Of a stretch of 64,000 bases of DNA, positions 43,631 through 53,738 are shown one piece after another. The stretch comes from Pseudonocardia parietis (lineage in GTDB: Bacteria > Actinomycetota > Actinomycetes > Mycobacteriales > Pseudonocardiaceae): positions 992,001-1,056,000 of the forward strand of contig NZ_JAGINU010000001.1 of the NCBI RefSeq assembly GCF_017876315.1, written 5' to 3'. The position numbers were made by a program, and so were the translations under genes. Position 1 is the first letter of the stretch; the number at the start of each line of letters is the position of its first letter. The notes beneath the pieces are model-generated. The model worked only from the letters and a program-made list of their open reading frames with translations, was not told the DNA's origin and ran no database searches.

Positions 43631-45040
43631 GTGGGACGCAGGCATCGCCGCACGGAGCGCAACACGCGGCGGCTCGCGGTCGTCGCCGTCGCGGTCATGG
43701 CGCTGGCCTCGCTGTTCGGTGCCGTCGCGCTCGCCGGGCCGGACGCGCGGGACCGGCTCGGGATCGGGGCCACGGCCGCCCGGTTCCCCCCGGTGCCGAT
43801 GCCGGCCCTGAAACCGCTCACCCCGACCGCGCCCGTCCCGACCGCCGCCGGGATCACCCAGGCGCTGGCGGGGCAGCTCGACTCCCCGGAGCTCGGCGAG
43901 GTCACCGGGGTCGTGATGGACTCCTCCGCCCCGCGGGGCGTCGCACCGCTGTGGGGACGCGACGGCGCCCGGGCGATGGTCCCCGGCTCCACCACGAAGC
44001 TGCTCACCGCGGCCTCCGCCCTGCTGTCGATGAACCCGACCGACCGGCTCGCCACCCGGGTCGTGCCGGGCCCGACCGAGGACTCGGTCGTGCTCGTCGG
44101 CGGCGGCGACCCGTCGCTGACGGCGCTGCCCGCCGGACAGGACGGCCTCTACCCCGAGCCGGCCCGCATCGACGACCTCGCCGCCGAGGTGAAGCAGGCG
44201 CACGGCAGGCCGGTGAACACCGTCTACGTCGACACCACCCTGTGGAGCGGCCCGGCACAGGCACCGGGCTGGGGACCGACCGACGTCGCCGACGGGTACG
44301 TCGCCCCGATGTCGCCGCTGATGCTCGACGGCGGCCGCACCGACCCGTCCGCGCAGGACGGGCCGCGTTCGGACGATCCCGCCCAGGCCGCAGGCCGGGC
44401 GCTGGCGGATGCGCTGGGCGCCTCCGAGGTGCGGGAGGGCACCGCCGCGGCGGACGCGCCGCTGCTGGGCAGCGTCTCCTCCCCGCCGATCGCCAGCCTC
44501 GTCGAGTACATGCTCACCGCGTCGGACAACGTGGCCGCCGAGGCCCTCGCCCGCCAGGTCGCCGTCACCCGGGACACCGAGGCGTCGTTCGACGGGGCCG
44601 GCCGCGCCGTCACCGAGTCCCTGGTCCAGGCCGGGTACGACGTCAGCGGCCTGCAGGTCGCCGACGGCAGCGGCCTGTCCCGGGACAACCGGGTCCCGGC
44701 CCGGCTGCTCGGCGCGGTGCTCGCCTCCGCCGCGGCCCAGTCCGACAGCCCGAGCGACGTCCAGTTCCTGCGCCCGATCCTGACCGGGCTGCCGGTGGCG
44801 GGCGGCGCCGGGACGCTCACCGACCGGTTCTCCGACGGCCCGTCGGTCGCCGGCCGGGGCGTGGTCCGGGCCAAGACCGGCACGCTGAGCGGGGCCTCCA
44901 GCCTGGCCGGTGTGGTGACCGACGTCGACGGCAGGCTGCTCGTGTTCGCGCTGCTGTCCAACGGCACCTCACCCGCCGACGCCCGCCCGGCGCTCGACCG
45001 GATCGCCGCCACCCTCAGCCGTTGCGGCTGCCGGGGCTGA
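43631..45040 (+). CDS. dacB: D-alanyl-D-alanine carboxypeptidase/endopeptidase (PBP4, DacB)
   Basis: AGGAGG ends 5 nt before the GTG at 43631, giving 469 aa. An Arg-rich end and one hydrophobic helix (LAVVAVAVMALASLFGAVALA) act as signal or anchor. The penicillin-binding motifs are SxxK as STTK (120-123), SxN as SDN (298-300) and KTG (415-417). It trims peptidoglycan stem peptides outside the membrane. It corresponds to Rv3627c by order and motifs. It is followed by the DUF2342 gene. Confidence 0.93.
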   Translation: MGRRHRRTERNTRRLAVVAVAVMALASLFGAVALAGPDARDRLGIGATAARFPPVPMPALKPLTPTAPVPTAAGITQALAGQLDSPELGEVTGVVMDSSAPRGVAPLWGRDGARAMVPGSTTKLLTAASALLSMNPTDRLATRVVPGPTEDSVVLVGGGDPSLTALPAGQDGLYPEPARIDDLAAEVKQAHGRPVNTVYVDTTLWSGPAQAPGWGPTDVADGYVAPMSPLMLDGGRTDPSAQDGPRSDDPAQAAGRALADALGASEVREGTAAADAPLLGSVSSPPIASLVEYMLTASDNVAAEALARQVAVTRDTEASFDGAGRAVTESLVQAGYDVSGLQVADGSGLSRDNRVPARLLGAVLASAAAQSDSPSDVQFLRPILTGLPVAGGAGTLTDRFSDGPSVAGRGVVRAKTGTLSGASSLAGVVTDVDGRLLVFALLSNGTSPADARPALDRIAATLSRCGCRG

Positions 45041-45054
45041 CCCCGCGCCGCGGG

Positions 45055-45060
45055 TAGCGT
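45055..45060 (+). promoter_or_regulatory. -10 hexamer of DUF2342 gene
   Basis: TAGCGT lies 7 nt before the ATG at 45068, so the message is probably leaderless. The GTG at 45059 falls inside this hexamer and is ruled out as a start if so. Confidence 0.55.
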
Positions 45061-45067
45061 GGTCCCC

Positions 45068-46165
45068 ATGCATCCCGACGCGACCGGCCCGGCCACGGTG
45101 ACCGACCACGCACCCGCGGCCACGCGGCGGGACGGGGGCGGTCTGCCCGTCAACTGGTCCCTGGCCGCGACGACGGCGACCAGGCTCATGCCCGCGGGCC
45201 CCCGGACCTCCCCGGCCGCGGCCCGGGAGCTGGTGGAACGGCTGCGGGTCGACTCCGCGCGCGCCGAGGAACACGTCCGCGAGGTCACCGGCCTCGGCAC
45301 CGGCCTGCCGCTGCTTCCCGCCGACGTGCTGGACCGGTCGGCCTGGGCGCGGGCGGCCGTCGAGGGCATGGACGTGCTGACCTCCGGTGCGGACCTGCCC
45401 GCGTCCCCGTGGCCGGTGCGGACCGCCACCGCGGCCGGATCCGGCGTCCAGCTCGGGGCGCTGCTCGCCTACATGGGTGCCCGGGTGCTCGGCCAGTACG
45501 ACCCGTTCGGCGGTCCGGGCGGCGCCGGACGGCTGATGGTCGTCGCGCCGAACGTGCACGCCGCGACCGCCGCGCTCGACGTCGACGGGGAGCAGTTCGG
45601 GCTGTGGGTGTGCCTGCACGAGGCGACCCACCGCCTGCAGTTCACCGCCGTGCCGTGGCTGCGCGACCACTTCGCCGGGCTGGTCACGAGCCTGCTGTCG
45701 CTGCAGGAGCCGGACACCGAGAAGCTCGGCCGGCTGCCGGACGCGATCCGCGCGCTGCGCGGCGAGGACGGCCACAAGGCCGACGTCCTCGCGCTGGTCG
45801 AGCTGCTGCAGGGGCCCGAGCAGCGCGCGGTACTCGACCGGCTGCTCGCCCTCTCGACACTGTTGGAGGGGCACGCCGACCACGTGATGGACGCCGTCGG
45901 CCCGGACGTCGTGCCGGACGTCGCCGTGATCCGCCGCCGGTTCACCGAGCGCCGCCGTGGTGGCGGCGTCGTCGACCGGCTGCTGCGGGCGCTGCTGGGC
46001 GTCGAGGCGAAGATGCGCCAGTACGCCGTCGGCGCCGCGTTCTGCCGAGAGGTCGAGCGCGAGGCGGGGATGGCCGGGCTCAACCGTGCCTGGGAGTCGC
46101 CGGAGACCCTGCCGACCCGGACCGAGCTGACCGACGCACAGGCGTGGTTGCGCCGCGTCGGCTGA
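45068..46165 (+). CDS. Zincin-like metalloprotease, DUF2342 (F420-associated family)
   Basis: The 365-aa protein has the zinc motif HEATH in WVCLHEATHRLQF and the downstream glutamate segment LLEGHADHVMDAVG, as in zincins of the DUF2342/TIGR03624 family. The family is widespread in actinobacteria and often linked by name to coenzyme F420, without a proven role. The ATG follows a TAGCGT -10 at leaderless spacing. Between dacB and tilS, as in Rv3626c. No signal peptide, so cytoplasmic. Confidence 0.9.
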   Translation: MHPDATGPATVTDHAPAATRRDGGGLPVNWSLAATTATRLMPAGPRTSPAAARELVERLRVDSARAEEHVREVTGLGTGLPLLPADVLDRSAWARAAVEGMDVLTSGADLPASPWPVRTATAAGSGVQLGALLAYMGARVLGQYDPFGGPGGAGRLMVVAPNVHAATAALDVDGEQFGLWVCLHEATHRLQFTAVPWLRDHFAGLVTSLLSLQEPDTEKLGRLPDAIRALRGEDGHKADVLALVELLQGPEQRAVLDRLLALSTLLEGHADHVMDAVGPDVVPDVAVIRRRFTERRRGGGVVDRLLRALLGVEAKMRQYAVGAAFCREVEREAGMAGLNRAWESPETLPTRTELTDAQAWLRRVG

Positions 46166-46173
46166 GCCGCCCG

Positions 46174-47313
46174 GTGTCGCGCGTACGGGATGCCGTGCGC
46201 GAGGCACTGGCGGTGCTGCCCCGGCAGGTGCGCTCGGCACCGCCGGTCGTGGGCTGCTCGGGCGGGGCCGACTCGACCGCACTGGTGCTCGCGGTACGGG
46301 CGGTGCTCGACGGCCCGGTGCACGCCGCCGTCGTCGACCACGGTCTGCAGGACGGTTCGGCCCGGCGCTCCGCCGCACTCGCCACCCGGCTCCGTGCGTC
46401 CGGCGTGGACGCCTCGGTGCACGCGGTCGAGGTGGGCGGCGCGGGCGGGGTCGAGGCCGCGGCCCGCCGGGCCCGCCGGGCCGCGCTGCTCGCCGCGCGG
46501 CCGCACCCGTGTTCACCGGTTCTGCTCGGCCACACCCTCGACGACCAGGCCGAGACCGTGCTGCTCGGCCTCGCCCGCGGGTCCGGGGCCCGCTCGCTGG
46601 CCGGGATGCGGGTCTGGGCCGAGCCGTGGCTCCGCCCGCTGCTCGGCCTGCACCGGGCCGACACCCTGGAGTTCTGCGCCCGGGCCGGCGTCGAGGTCTG
46701 GGACGACCCGCACAACGCCGATCCCCGCTTCACCCGCGCCCGGGTGCGGCACGAGGTGCTGCCGCTGCTGGAGGACGTCCTCGGCGGCGGTGTCGCCGAG
46801 GCGCTCGCCCGGACCGCGGGCCAGCTCCGCGACGACGACGACGCACTCGCGGAGCGGGCCGCCCGGCTCCGCACGGACGCCGGGGCCGCCGCAGCCGGGC
46901 CCGGCCCGGACGGCGGTACCGCACCGGGTGCGACGACGGACACGGAGAGTGAGCATGATGCACACGGCGGGCCTGCGGGACGAGGTGATTCCGGTGACAG
47001 CCGCTCGGGTGACCGACCGGCCCCCGGCGCGGCCGAACGCTCTGCGGGCACCGCGGGCGAGGCCGTCGCCGCACCGCTCGACGCCGCGGTCCTCGCCACG
47101 GCACCGGCCGCCGTCCGGCGCCGGGTCCTGCGGGAATGGCTCTCCGAGCACGGTGTCCGGGCCCTCACCGACGCGCAGCTGCGAGCCGCCGACGACCTCG
47201 TCGGGCGGTGGCGCGGCCAGGGCGGGCCCACGCTCGGAGGCGGCTTGGAGCTGACCCGCGCGCGTGGGAGGCTCGTCCTGCGCCACCGCTGCTGGGGGCG
47301 TGACCGGGCGTGA
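46174..47313 (+). CDS. tilS: tRNA(Ile)-lysidine synthase TilS
   Basis: From the GTG at 46174 it is 379 aa. The PP-loop [11 protein letters not shown] (27-37) and [20 protein letters not shown] are conserved. It attaches lysine to C34 of the CAU anticodon of tRNA-Ile2, changing its identity. Residues about 235-290 are a Gly/Ala/Asp/Ser-rich insert between the catalytic and C-terminal parts that looks disordered. It begins 8 nt after the protease stop, and hpt follows, as in most actinobacteria. Confidence 0.93.
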   Translation: MSRVRDAVREALAVLPRQVRSAPPVVGCSGGADSTALVLAVRAVLDGPVHAAVVDHGLQDGSARRSAALATRLRASGVDASVHAVEVGGAGGVEAAARRARRAALLAARPHPCSPVLLGHTLDDQAETVLLGLARGSGARSLAGMRVWAEPWLRPLLGLHRADTLEFCARAGVEVWDDPHNADPRFTRARVRHEVLPLLEDVLGGGVAEALARTAGQLRDDDDALAERAARLRTDAGAAAAGPGPDGGTAPGATTDTESEHDAHGGPAGRGDSGDSRSGDRPAPGAAERSAGTAGEAVAAPLDAAVLATAPAAVRRRVLREWLSEHGVRALTDAQLRAADDLVGRWRGQGGPTLGGGLELTRARGRLVLRHRCWGRDRA

Positions 47314-47337
47314 CGGGTTGCCGGGTCGGAGTCGATA

Positions 47338-47357
47338 GGACCGCCGTCGGGCGGTCC
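47338..47357. promoter_or_regulatory. 8-bp hairpin before hpt
   Basis: GGACCGCC-GTCG-GGCGGTCC is a perfect stem with a 4-nt loop ending 15 nt before the hpt GTG. It overlaps a possible TAGGAC -10. It may be an operator or may shape the hpt leader; it has no T-run to act as a terminator. Confidence 0.45.
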
Positions 47358-47372
47358 GCACGAGGGGGTCGG

Positions 47373-47933
47373 GTGTACGACGGGGACATCTCGTCGGTGC
47401 TGGTCACCGAGGAGCAGGTGCGGGAGAAGACCGAGGAGCTGGCCCAGCGGGTCGCCGAGGACTACTCCGACGTCGTACAGGGCGGGGGGGAGACCGATCT
47501 GCTGCTGATCGGTGTGCTGAAGGGCGCGGTCATGTTCATGACCGACTTCGCCCGTGCGCTCCCGGTGCCGACCCAGCTCGAGTTCATGGCGGTGAGCTCC
47601 TACGGCTCGTCCACCTCGTCCTCCGGGGTGGTGCGGATCCTCAAGGACCTCGACCGCGACATCGCGGGCCGGCACGTGCTGATCGTCGAGGACATCATCG
47701 ACTCGGGCCTCACGCTGAACTGGCTCCGCGGCAACCTGCAGACGCGGAACCCGGCGTCGCTGGAGGTCGTCACCCTGCTCCGCAAGCCGGACGCGGTGAA
47801 GATCGACGTCCCGGTCCGCTACATCGGGTTCGACATCCCGAACGAGTTCGTCGTCGGGTACGGCCTCGACTACGGCGAGCGGTACCGGGACCTGCCCTAC
47901 ATCGGCACCCTCGACCCGAAGGTCTACGCCTGA
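47373..47933 (+). CDS. hpt: Hypoxanthine phosphoribosyltransferase
   Basis: The GTG at 47373 follows CGAGGGGG and gives 186 aa. The PRPP-binding motif [14 protein letters not shown], the [13 protein letters not shown] loop and the purine-binding [15 protein letters not shown] are all present. It salvages hypoxanthine and guanine to IMP and GMP. It lies between tilS and ftsH as in mycobacteria, with a secreted protease gene inserted after it on the other strand. Confidence 0.96.
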   Translation: MYDGDISSVLVTEEQVREKTEELAQRVAEDYSDVVQGGGETDLLLIGVLKGAVMFMTDFARALPVPTQLEFMAVSSYGSSTSSSGVVRILKDLDRDIAGRHVLIVEDIIDSGLTLNWLRGNLQTRNPASLEVVTLLRKPDAVKIDVPVRYIGFDIPNEFVVGYGLDYGERYRDLPYIGTLDPKVYA

Positions 47934-47946
47934 CCGGTCGGTGGCG

Positions 47947-48933
47947 TCAGCCGGCGATGCCGGGGCCCGCGGGGGTCGTGAGCTCCCGCGGGTCCACCCC
48001 GGCCGGGGTGGAGGTGAACGCCGGGCCCGCCACCGGGGTCAGGCCGGGCGGGCCGTCGGTGCGCGCCGCGTAGTCCAGCGCCCGGCCCAGGTCGGTGTAC
48101 TCGATGCTCGGCCGGTCCGCCGTCGTCGACAGGCTGGACAGGATGCCCACGGCCCGGCCCTCGCCGTCCAGCAGCGGGCTCCCGGACTCACCGGCGACGC
48201 CCGGTTCCATCGTGTACACCGAGTGGCCCCAGCCGCCGCCGACGTCGCCCGCGATCGCTCCGGCGCGTGGCGTGACGGTCCGCGTCCCGTCGGCGCCGGG
48301 CGGGTTGGCCAGCCCGAACACCGGGGTCCCGGGGGACAGCGGGGTGCTGCGGACCGGCCCCGGCCCGCCGAAGAACGGCACCGCGGCGCCGGCCGAGGAC
48401 TCGGCCCCGGGCGGCAGTCCGACCAGCGCCAGGTCGTTGTACGCGCAGGTGTCCGGGTCCGTCTCGCCGCGAGCCTGCATGGTGTTCCAGGAGCTCCAGG
48501 CGAGCGTGCCGGTGACGGTGCGGCCCGCGCCGCGCACGGTCACCGGGGTGCCGAGCGGCACGGCGGCCGAGGTGCAGCCGTCGGTCTCGGTCTCGTCGCC
48601 GGTCCCGCCGCAGTGCGCCGCCTGTGCCAGGAACGTACGGTCGCCCGCGGTGAGGACGAATCCGGCGGTGCACAGGCCCGCGCCCGCGGTCTCCGTGACG
48701 GCCCCCGGACCGAACGCCCCCGGCTCCGCGGTGACGGCGGGCCGGACGGGTGCGGCGGGCGCCGGGGCTGCGGGCATCGCCCGCGCGGTGGTCGTCACGT
48801 CCGAGCCGACGTCCGACGCCGGTACGGGTGGGCCGAGCGGCGCGGTGAGCAGCGTCAGGGCGGCCGATGCGGCCAGCCCGATCGCCAGGGCAGACACGGT
48901 CCGACGGGGCCCGACCCCCGCGCGCAGCGCCAT
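47947..48933 (-). CDS. Secreted trypsin-like serine protease (S1)
   Basis: GGGAGGGGCGG precedes the ATG at 48933; the product is 328 aa. A signal peptide (TVSALAIGLAASAALTLLTAPLGPPVPA) is followed by an Ala/Pro linker. The chymotrypsin fold has the catalytic triad in AAHC, NDLALV and GESGSPL. Cysteines at three or more sites suggest disulfides outside the cell. It lies on the opposite strand between hpt and ftsH, where mycobacteria have no such gene. Confidence 0.9.
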   Translation of the reverse strand: MALRAGVGPRRTVSALAIGLAASAALTLLTAPLGPPVPASDVGSDVTTTARAMPAAPAPAAPVRPAVTAEPGAFGPGAVTETAGAGLCTAGFVLTAGDRTFLAQAAHCGGTGDETETDGCTSAAVPLGTPVTVRGAGRTVTGTLAWSSWNTMQARGETDPDTCAYNDLALVGLPPGAESSAGAAVPFFGGPGPVRSTPLSPGTPVFGLANPPGADGTRTVTPRAGAIAGDVGGGWGHSVYTMEPGVAGESGSPLLDGEGRAVGILSSLSTTADRPSIEYTDLGRALDYAARTDGPPGLTPVAGPAFTSTPAGVDPRELTTPAGPGIAG

Positions 48934-49112
48934 CCGATCCGCCCCTCCCGACACGCAGACCAGCACGACTCGGCCGGACGGCGGAGTCCGTGCGCGTACC
49001 GGCACCGGCCCGCCACCGAGCGTGCAGCACAGTTGTCCCACATCCGCTCCGGACGGTGTGCGGCGGGACACCCCTGTGGGGGAACCGGGCAGGTCGCCCA
49101 TACGTTGGGAAG

Positions 49113-49166
49113 GTGGACGGTCGCGCACGACCGTTCCGGTCCCGGTCCGCCCGGCGCGCCCGCTGA
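49113..49166 (+). CDS. Candidate 17-aa basic leader peptide before ftsH
   Basis: TACGTT (49101-49106) lies 6 nt before this GTG, the same spacing as at other leaderless genes in the window. The peptide VDGRARPFRSRSARRAR is very Arg-rich, with eight arginines in 17 residues. It stops 10 nt before the TATCCT proposed for ftsH. It could be a regulatory leader or simply a chance frame. Confidence 0.3.
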   Translation: MDGRARPFRSRSARRAR

Positions 49167-49176
49167 TGCGGGCGGC

Positions 49177-49182
49177 TATCCT
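49177..49182 (+). promoter_or_regulatory. -10 hexamer of ftsH
   Basis: TATCCT would start a leader of about 89 nt before the ftsH ATG at 49278. No clear -35 is visible at 17-18 bp. Confidence 0.4.
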
Positions 49183-49277
49183 GGCGGGTCAGGGCCGTCC
49201 GGCGGGGCCTTGTTCCGTCCGCCGTTGCTGCCGTGAACCACTCTCGGGAAGGTGAAGGCCGCCCAGGCCGACGTTGC

Positions 49278-51845
49278 ATGGACCGCAAGCGCCTGCTCCG
49301 CAACCCGCTGATCTGGATCCTCGTCGCGCTCCTGATCTATCTCGGGTTCAGCTCGTTGTTCGACGACACCCGGGGCTATACCGAGGTGCCGACGTCGGTC
49401 GCGCTGTCCCAGATCCAGTCCGGCAACGTGCAGGGCGCCCTGATCGAGGACCGGGAACAGCAGCTCCGGCTGACCCTGAACACCCCGGTCGACGGTGAGA
49501 CCCAGCTGATCACCCAGTACCCGGCCCAGCTGTCGGGGCAGATCTTCGACTCGCTGGGGCAGGTCGAGGGCATCGGCCAGTACGACACGGTCGTCCGGCA
49601 GGACTCGTTCCTGTCCTCGCTGCTCATCATGATGATCCCGCTGGCGCTGGTGCTGATCATCCTGTTCTGGTTCCTGAACAACTCCCAGGGCGGCGGGAAC
49701 CGCGTGATGAGCTTCGGCAAGTCCAAGGCGAAGCAGCTGAACAAGGACATGCCGAAGAACACGTTCGTCGACGTGGCGGGGGCCGACGAGGCCGTCGAAG
49801 AGCTGTACGAGATCAAGGACTTCCTGCAGAACCCGGGCCGTTACCAGGCGCTGGGCGCGAAGATCCCGAAGGGCGTGCTGCTCTACGGCCCGCCGGGCAC
49901 CGGCAAGACGCTGCTGGCCCGCGCCGTCGCCGGCGAGGCCGCGGTGCCCTTCTACACGATCTCCGGTTCGGACTTCGTCGAGATGTTCGTCGGTGTCGGC
50001 GCCTCCCGGGTGCGCGACCTGTTCGAGCAGGCGAAGCAGAACGCGCCCTGCATCATCTTCGTGGACGAGATCGACGCGGTCGGCCGCCAGCGCGGCGCAG
50101 GCCTGGGTGGCGGCCACGACGAGCGCGAGCAGACGCTGAACCAGCTGCTGGTCGAGATGGACGGCTTCGACGCCCGCGGCGGGATCATCCTGATCGCGGC
50201 CACCAACCGGCCGGACATCCTGGACCCGGCGCTGCTGCGCCCGGGCCGGTTCGACCGCCAGATCCCGGTCGGTGCCCCCGACCTGGCCGGCCGGCGCGCG
50301 ATCCTCCAGGTGCACTCCAAGGGCAAGCCGTTCGCCGAGGACGCCGACTTCGAGTCGCTGGCCAAGCGCACGGTCGGCATGTCCGGTGCGGACCTGGCGA
50401 ACGTGATCAACGAGGCGGCGCTGCTGACCGCCCGCGAGCACGGCACGCTGATCACCGCGGCGGCGATGGAGGAGTCGGTCGACCGGGTCGTCGGCGGTCC
50501 GAGGCGCAAGTCGAAGATCGTCTCCGAGCGCGAGAAGAAGATCACCGCGTACCACGAGGGCGGGCACGCGCTGGCCGCGTGGGCGATGCCGGACCTCGAG
50601 CCGGTCTACAAGCTCACGATCCTGCCGCGCGGCCGTACCGGCGGGCACGCACTCGTCGTCCCGGAGGACGACAAGGGCCTGATGACCCGCGCCGAGATGA
50701 TCGCCCGGCTGGTCTTCGCGATGGGTGGGCGCTCGGCCGAGGAGTTGGTGTTCCACGAGCCGACCACGGGCGCGTCGTCGGACATCGACCAGGCCACCAA
50801 GATCGCCCGCGCGATGGTCACCGAGTACGGCATGAGCGCCAAGCTCGGTGCCGTGAAGTACGGCCGGGAACAGGGCGACCCGTTCCTGGGCCGCTCGATG
50901 GGCAACCAGGCGGACTACTCGCTGGAGGTCGCCCACGAGATCGACGAGGAGGTGCGCAAGCTCATCGAGGCCGCGCACACCGAGGCGTGGGAGATCCTCA
51001 ACACCTACCGGGACGTGCTCGACGACCTCGTGCTGGAGCTCCTGGACGCCGAGACCCTCAACCGCAAGGACCTCGAGCGGATCTTCGGGTCGGTGGAGAA
51101 GCGGCCGCGGATCACCGCGTTCAACGACTTCGGTGAGCGCACGCCGTCGGAGAAGCCGCCGATCAAGACACCGCGCGAGGCAGCTCACGAGCGTGGCGAG
51201 CCGTGGCCCGCGGACGACGAGCGCACCCCGGCGCAGGTCGGGTCCGGCTCGGCCAACGGCCACGGGGAGGCCCCCGGTCTGCCCGGCGCCTCGCCGTTCC
51301 CGGCCGGCGGCGCCGCCCCGGCCCGCCCCGACGCACCGAACGAGGGCGGGTACGGCCCCGGGACCGGCCCGGCGCCGGTTTCGGCAGGCAACGGGAACAT
51401 CCCGAACAGCGGTGCTCCGAACGGTGGCGCTCCGAACGGAGACGCCCCGAACGGCCACGGCAACGGCGCGCCCGGGAACGGGGCACCGGCCGGCAACGGA
51501 CGGCCCGGTGCGCCGGCCGGGCAGCCGCAGGGCGGCCGGGGCGGCTACCCCGCGCCACCTTCCGCGGTGGCCCCGAACTACGGTGCGCCGCCGGACTGGC
51601 GGCCGGCGACGACCCCGCACGGCCAGGGCTGGCCGCCCGCCGGCTGGGCCGGGCAACAGGCACCGGGCCGGCAGGCTCCGCAGCAGGGCGGGCAGGAGCC
51701 CCCCGACCGGAACGGTCCGGAGGCCGGTCCGTCCGGCAGCACGGGCCCTACCGGCGGTGGTGACTCCGGCGGCAGTACGACCGGTGGTGAGCCGCAGGAG
51801 CGGCCGGACGGCCGGCGCAGCAGCGACTCGGAGGCAGGACACTGA
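49278..51845 (+). CDS. ftsH: ATP-dependent membrane zinc protease FtsH
   Basis: The 855-aa protein is longer than the usual 640-780. Two membrane helices ([18 protein letters not shown] and [19 protein letters not shown]) flank an external domain. The AAA domain has Walker A GPPGTGKT (from 204), IIFVDEIDA, and SRH with [21 protein letters not shown]. The protease site is HEGGH (His426). It degrades misfolded and regulated membrane proteins. From about residue 640 there is a Gly/Pro/Asn tail with repeated NG-rich units such as [10 protein letters not shown]. Its stop is close to folE. Confidence 0.97.
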   Translation: MDRKRLLRNPLIWILVALLIYLGFSSLFDDTRGYTEVPTSVALSQIQSGNVQGALIEDREQQLRLTLNTPVDGETQLITQYPAQLSGQIFDSLGQVEGIGQYDTVVRQDSFLSSLLIMMIPLALVLIILFWFLNNSQGGGNRVMSFGKSKAKQLNKDMPKNTFVDVAGADEAVEELYEIKDFLQNPGRYQALGAKIPKGVLLYGPPGTGKTLLARAVAGEAAVPFYTISGSDFVEMFVGVGASRVRDLFEQAKQNAPCIIFVDEIDAVGRQRGAGLGGGHDEREQTLNQLLVEMDGFDARGGIILIAATNRPDILDPALLRPGRFDRQIPVGAPDLAGRRAILQVHSKGKPFAEDADFESLAKRTVGMSGADLANVINEAALLTAREHGTLITAAAMEESVDRVVGGPRRKSKIVSEREKKITAYHEGGHALAAWAMPDLEPVYKLTILPRGRTGGHALVVPEDDKGLMTRAEMIARLVFAMGGRSAEELVFHEPTTGASSDIDQATKIARAMVTEYGMSAKLGAVKYGREQGDPFLGRSMGNQADYSLEVAHEIDEEVRKLIEAAHTEAWEILNTYRDVLDDLVLELLDAETLNRKDLERIFGSVEKRPRITAFNDFGERTPSEKPPIKTPREAAHERGEPWPADDERTPAQVGSGSANGHGEAPGLPGASPFPAGGAAPARPDAPNEGGYGPGTGPAPVSAGNGNIPNSGAPNGGAPNGDAPNGHGNGAPGNGAPAGNGRPGAPAGQPQGGRGGYPAPPSAVAPNYGAPPDWRPATTPHGQGWPPAGWAGQQAPGRQAPQQGGQEPPDRNGPEAGPSGSTGPTGGGDSGGSTTGGEPQERPDGRRSSDSEAGH

Positions 51846-51877
51846 GTACGTCGAAGACGGACGGAGTTCTGCGTACG

Positions 51878-52492
51878 GTGCGCTCGGCCGCGGTGTCGGC
51901 CGGGGTCACCCAGGCCGTACCCGAGGGGGTCGACCTGGAGCGCGCCGAGGCAGCGGTCCGCGAGCTGCTGATCGCGGTCGGCGAGGACCCGGACCGCGAG
52001 GGGCTCAAGGAGACACCGGCACGGGTCGCGCGGGCCTACGGCGAGATCTTCGCCGGGCTGTTCGTGAACCCGGACCAGGTGCTGGAGAAGACCTTCGACG
52101 AGGGGCACGGCGAGCTCGTGCTGGTCAAGGACATCCCGATGTTCTCGACCTGCGAGCACCACCTGGTGCCGTTCCACGGGGTCGCGCACGTCGGCTACAT
52201 CCCGGCGGTGGACGGTCATGTGACCGGACTGTCCAAGATCGCCCGGGTGGTCGACCTGTACGCCAAGCGCCCGCAGGTGCAGGAGCGGCTGACCGCCCAG
52301 ATCGCGGACGCGCTGGTGCGCAAGCTGGGCCCGCGCGCGGTGATCGTCGTGCTGGAGGCCGAGCACCTGTGCATGTCTATGCGCGGTATCCGGAAGCCGG
52401 GCTCGCGGACGACCACCTCGGCGGTCCGCGGGCTGTTCAAGAGTTCCGCCTCCTCGCGTGCGGAGGCGCTCTCGCTGATCAGGGGGTCGTAG
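51878..52492 (+). CDS. folE: GTP cyclohydrolase I
   Basis: From the GTG at 51878 it is 204 aa. It shows [29 protein letters not shown], the zinc site [13 protein letters not shown] with the partner Cys in [10 protein letters not shown], and [23 protein letters not shown]. It converts GTP to dihydroneopterin triphosphate, the first folate step. The frame continues upstream to a CTG at 51842, where GGAGG sits 11 nt before it and CTGA overlaps the FtsH stop. That would add 12 residues ([11 protein letters not shown]). Which start is used is open. It heads folE-folP-folB-folK. Confidence 0.95.
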   Translation: MRSAAVSAGVTQAVPEGVDLERAEAAVRELLIAVGEDPDREGLKETPARVARAYGEIFAGLFVNPDQVLEKTFDEGHGELVLVKDIPMFSTCEHHLVPFHGVAHVGYIPAVDGHVTGLSKIARVVDLYAKRPQVQERLTAQIADALVRKLGPRAVIVVLEAEHLCMSMRGIRKPGSRTTTSAVRGLFKSSASSRAEALSLIRGS

Positions 52493-52494
52493 CG

Positions 52495-53373
52495 GTGGTC
52501 TCCCCGGCCGGTGGCCTGCCGGACCCGGGTCGGTGTGCGGTGATGGGCATCCTGAACGTCACCCCCGACTCGTTCTCCGACGGTGGCCGCTACCTGGACC
52601 GCTCGCACGCCATCGCGCACGGCGTCGCCATGCGGGACGCCGGTGCCGATCTCGTCGACATCGGCGGCGAGTCGACCCGCCCCGGCGCACAGCGGATCGA
52701 CGCGGACACCGAGTGCGAGCGGGTGCTCCCGGTCGTGCGGGAACTGACCGCCGAAGGCGTGCGGGTCAGCGTGGACACCACGCGCTCCGAGGTGGCCGCG
52801 GCTTCCGTCGAGGCCGGCGCGGTCATGGTCAACGACGTCTCCGGAGGGCTCGCCGACCCGCGGATGGCGGCGGTGGTCGCCGAGTCCCGGGTGCCGTGGG
52901 TGCTCATGCACTGGCGCGGGCACAGCGACACCATGCAGCAGCTGGCCGGGTACTCCGACGTCGTCGGCGAGGTCCGCGCGGAGCTCGTCGCCCGGGTGGA
53001 CGACGCCGTCATGGCCGGGGTCGACCCGGGCCGGATCGTGCTGGACCCGGGGCTGGGCTTCGCGAAGACCGCCGCGCACAACTGGGCGCTGCTGCGCCGG
53101 CTCGACGTGCTGGTCGGGCTAGGTTTCCCGGTCCTGGTCGGTGCCTCGCGCAAGCGGTTCCTCGGCGAGCTGCTGGCGTCGGCGGACGGCTCCCCGCGCC
53201 GGCCGGCCGGGCGGGACGTCGCGACCGCGGCGGTCAGCGCGCTCGCTGCCAATGCCGGCGCCTGGGGCGTCCGGGTGCACGACGTCGAGTCCACGATGGA
53301 TGCCGTCGCGGTGAGTGCGGCCTGCCGGCTCGGGGCGTCGCGGGCCGGTTCCTCGCCGGAGGCCGACCGGTGA
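52495..53373 (+). CDS. folP: Dihydropteroate synthase
   Basis: The 292-aa TIM barrel shows [51 protein letters not shown] and the C-terminal SRKRFLGEL. It joins p-aminobenzoate to hydroxymethyldihydropterin diphosphate and is the sulfonamide target. The GTG lies 2 nt after the folE stop. It overlaps folB by GTGA. Confidence 0.96.
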   Translation: MVSPAGGLPDPGRCAVMGILNVTPDSFSDGGRYLDRSHAIAHGVAMRDAGADLVDIGGESTRPGAQRIDADTECERVLPVVRELTAEGVRVSVDTTRSEVAAASVEAGAVMVNDVSGGLADPRMAAVVAESRVPWVLMHWRGHSDTMQQLAGYSDVVGEVRAELVARVDDAVMAGVDPGRIVLDPGLGFAKTAAHNWALLRRLDVLVGLGFPVLVGASRKRFLGELLASADGSPRRPAGRDVATAAVSALAANAGAWGVRVHDVESTMDAVAVSAACRLGASRAGSSPEADR

Positions 53374-53738
53374 GCGGCGACCGGATCGAGCTGCGCGGGC
53401 TGCGGGTCCGCGGCCACCACGGCGTGTTCGACCACGAGAAACGCGACGGGCAGGAGTTCGTGCTCGATCTCGTCGTGCACGCCGACCTGTCCGCGGCGGC
53501 CGCGTCCGACGACCTGGCCGACACCCTGGACTACGGCTCGCTGGCGCAACGGGCCGCGGCGGTCCTCGCCGGCCCGCCGCACGACCTGATCGAGTCGGTG
53601 GCCGGTGCCGTCGCCGAGGACGTGCTCGCCTCCGACGCCCGGATCGACGAGGTCGAGGTGACACTGCACAAGCCCACCGCGCCGATCCCGCTGACCTTCG
53701 ACGACGTCGCCGTCGTCCTGCGGCGGGGCCGGTCGTGA
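53370..53738 (+). CDS. folB: Dihydroneopterin aldolase
   Basis: The 122-aa protein has [29 protein letters not shown], the substrate-binding [30 protein letters not shown] and the C-terminal [11 protein letters not shown] with the conserved lysine. It releases hydroxymethyldihydropterin from dihydroneopterin. Its GTG overlaps the folP stop and its stop overlaps the folK start. Confidence 0.95.
   Translation: MSGDRIELRGLRVRGHHGVFDHEKRDGQEFVLDLVVHADLSAAAASDDLADTLDYGSLAQRAAAVLAGPPHDLIESVAGAVAEDVLASDARIDEVEVTLHKPTAPIPLTFDDVAVVLRRGRS

Larger units (their letters stand above)
48934..49277. other. 344-bp divergent intergenic region, protease/ftsH
   Basis: It contains the upstream region of the secreted protease (left), a candidate 17-codon leaderless leader ORF (49113-49166) with its own TACGTT, and the ftsH -10 TATCCT at 49177. 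Nothing else is recognised. Patches around 49021-49060 are less GC-rich. Confidence 0.6.

Noticed and set aside
49176..51842. Minus-strand frame of 888 codons opposite ftsH
   Set aside because: Shadow frame of a high-GC gene; FtsH has complete AAA and protease motifs on the other strand.
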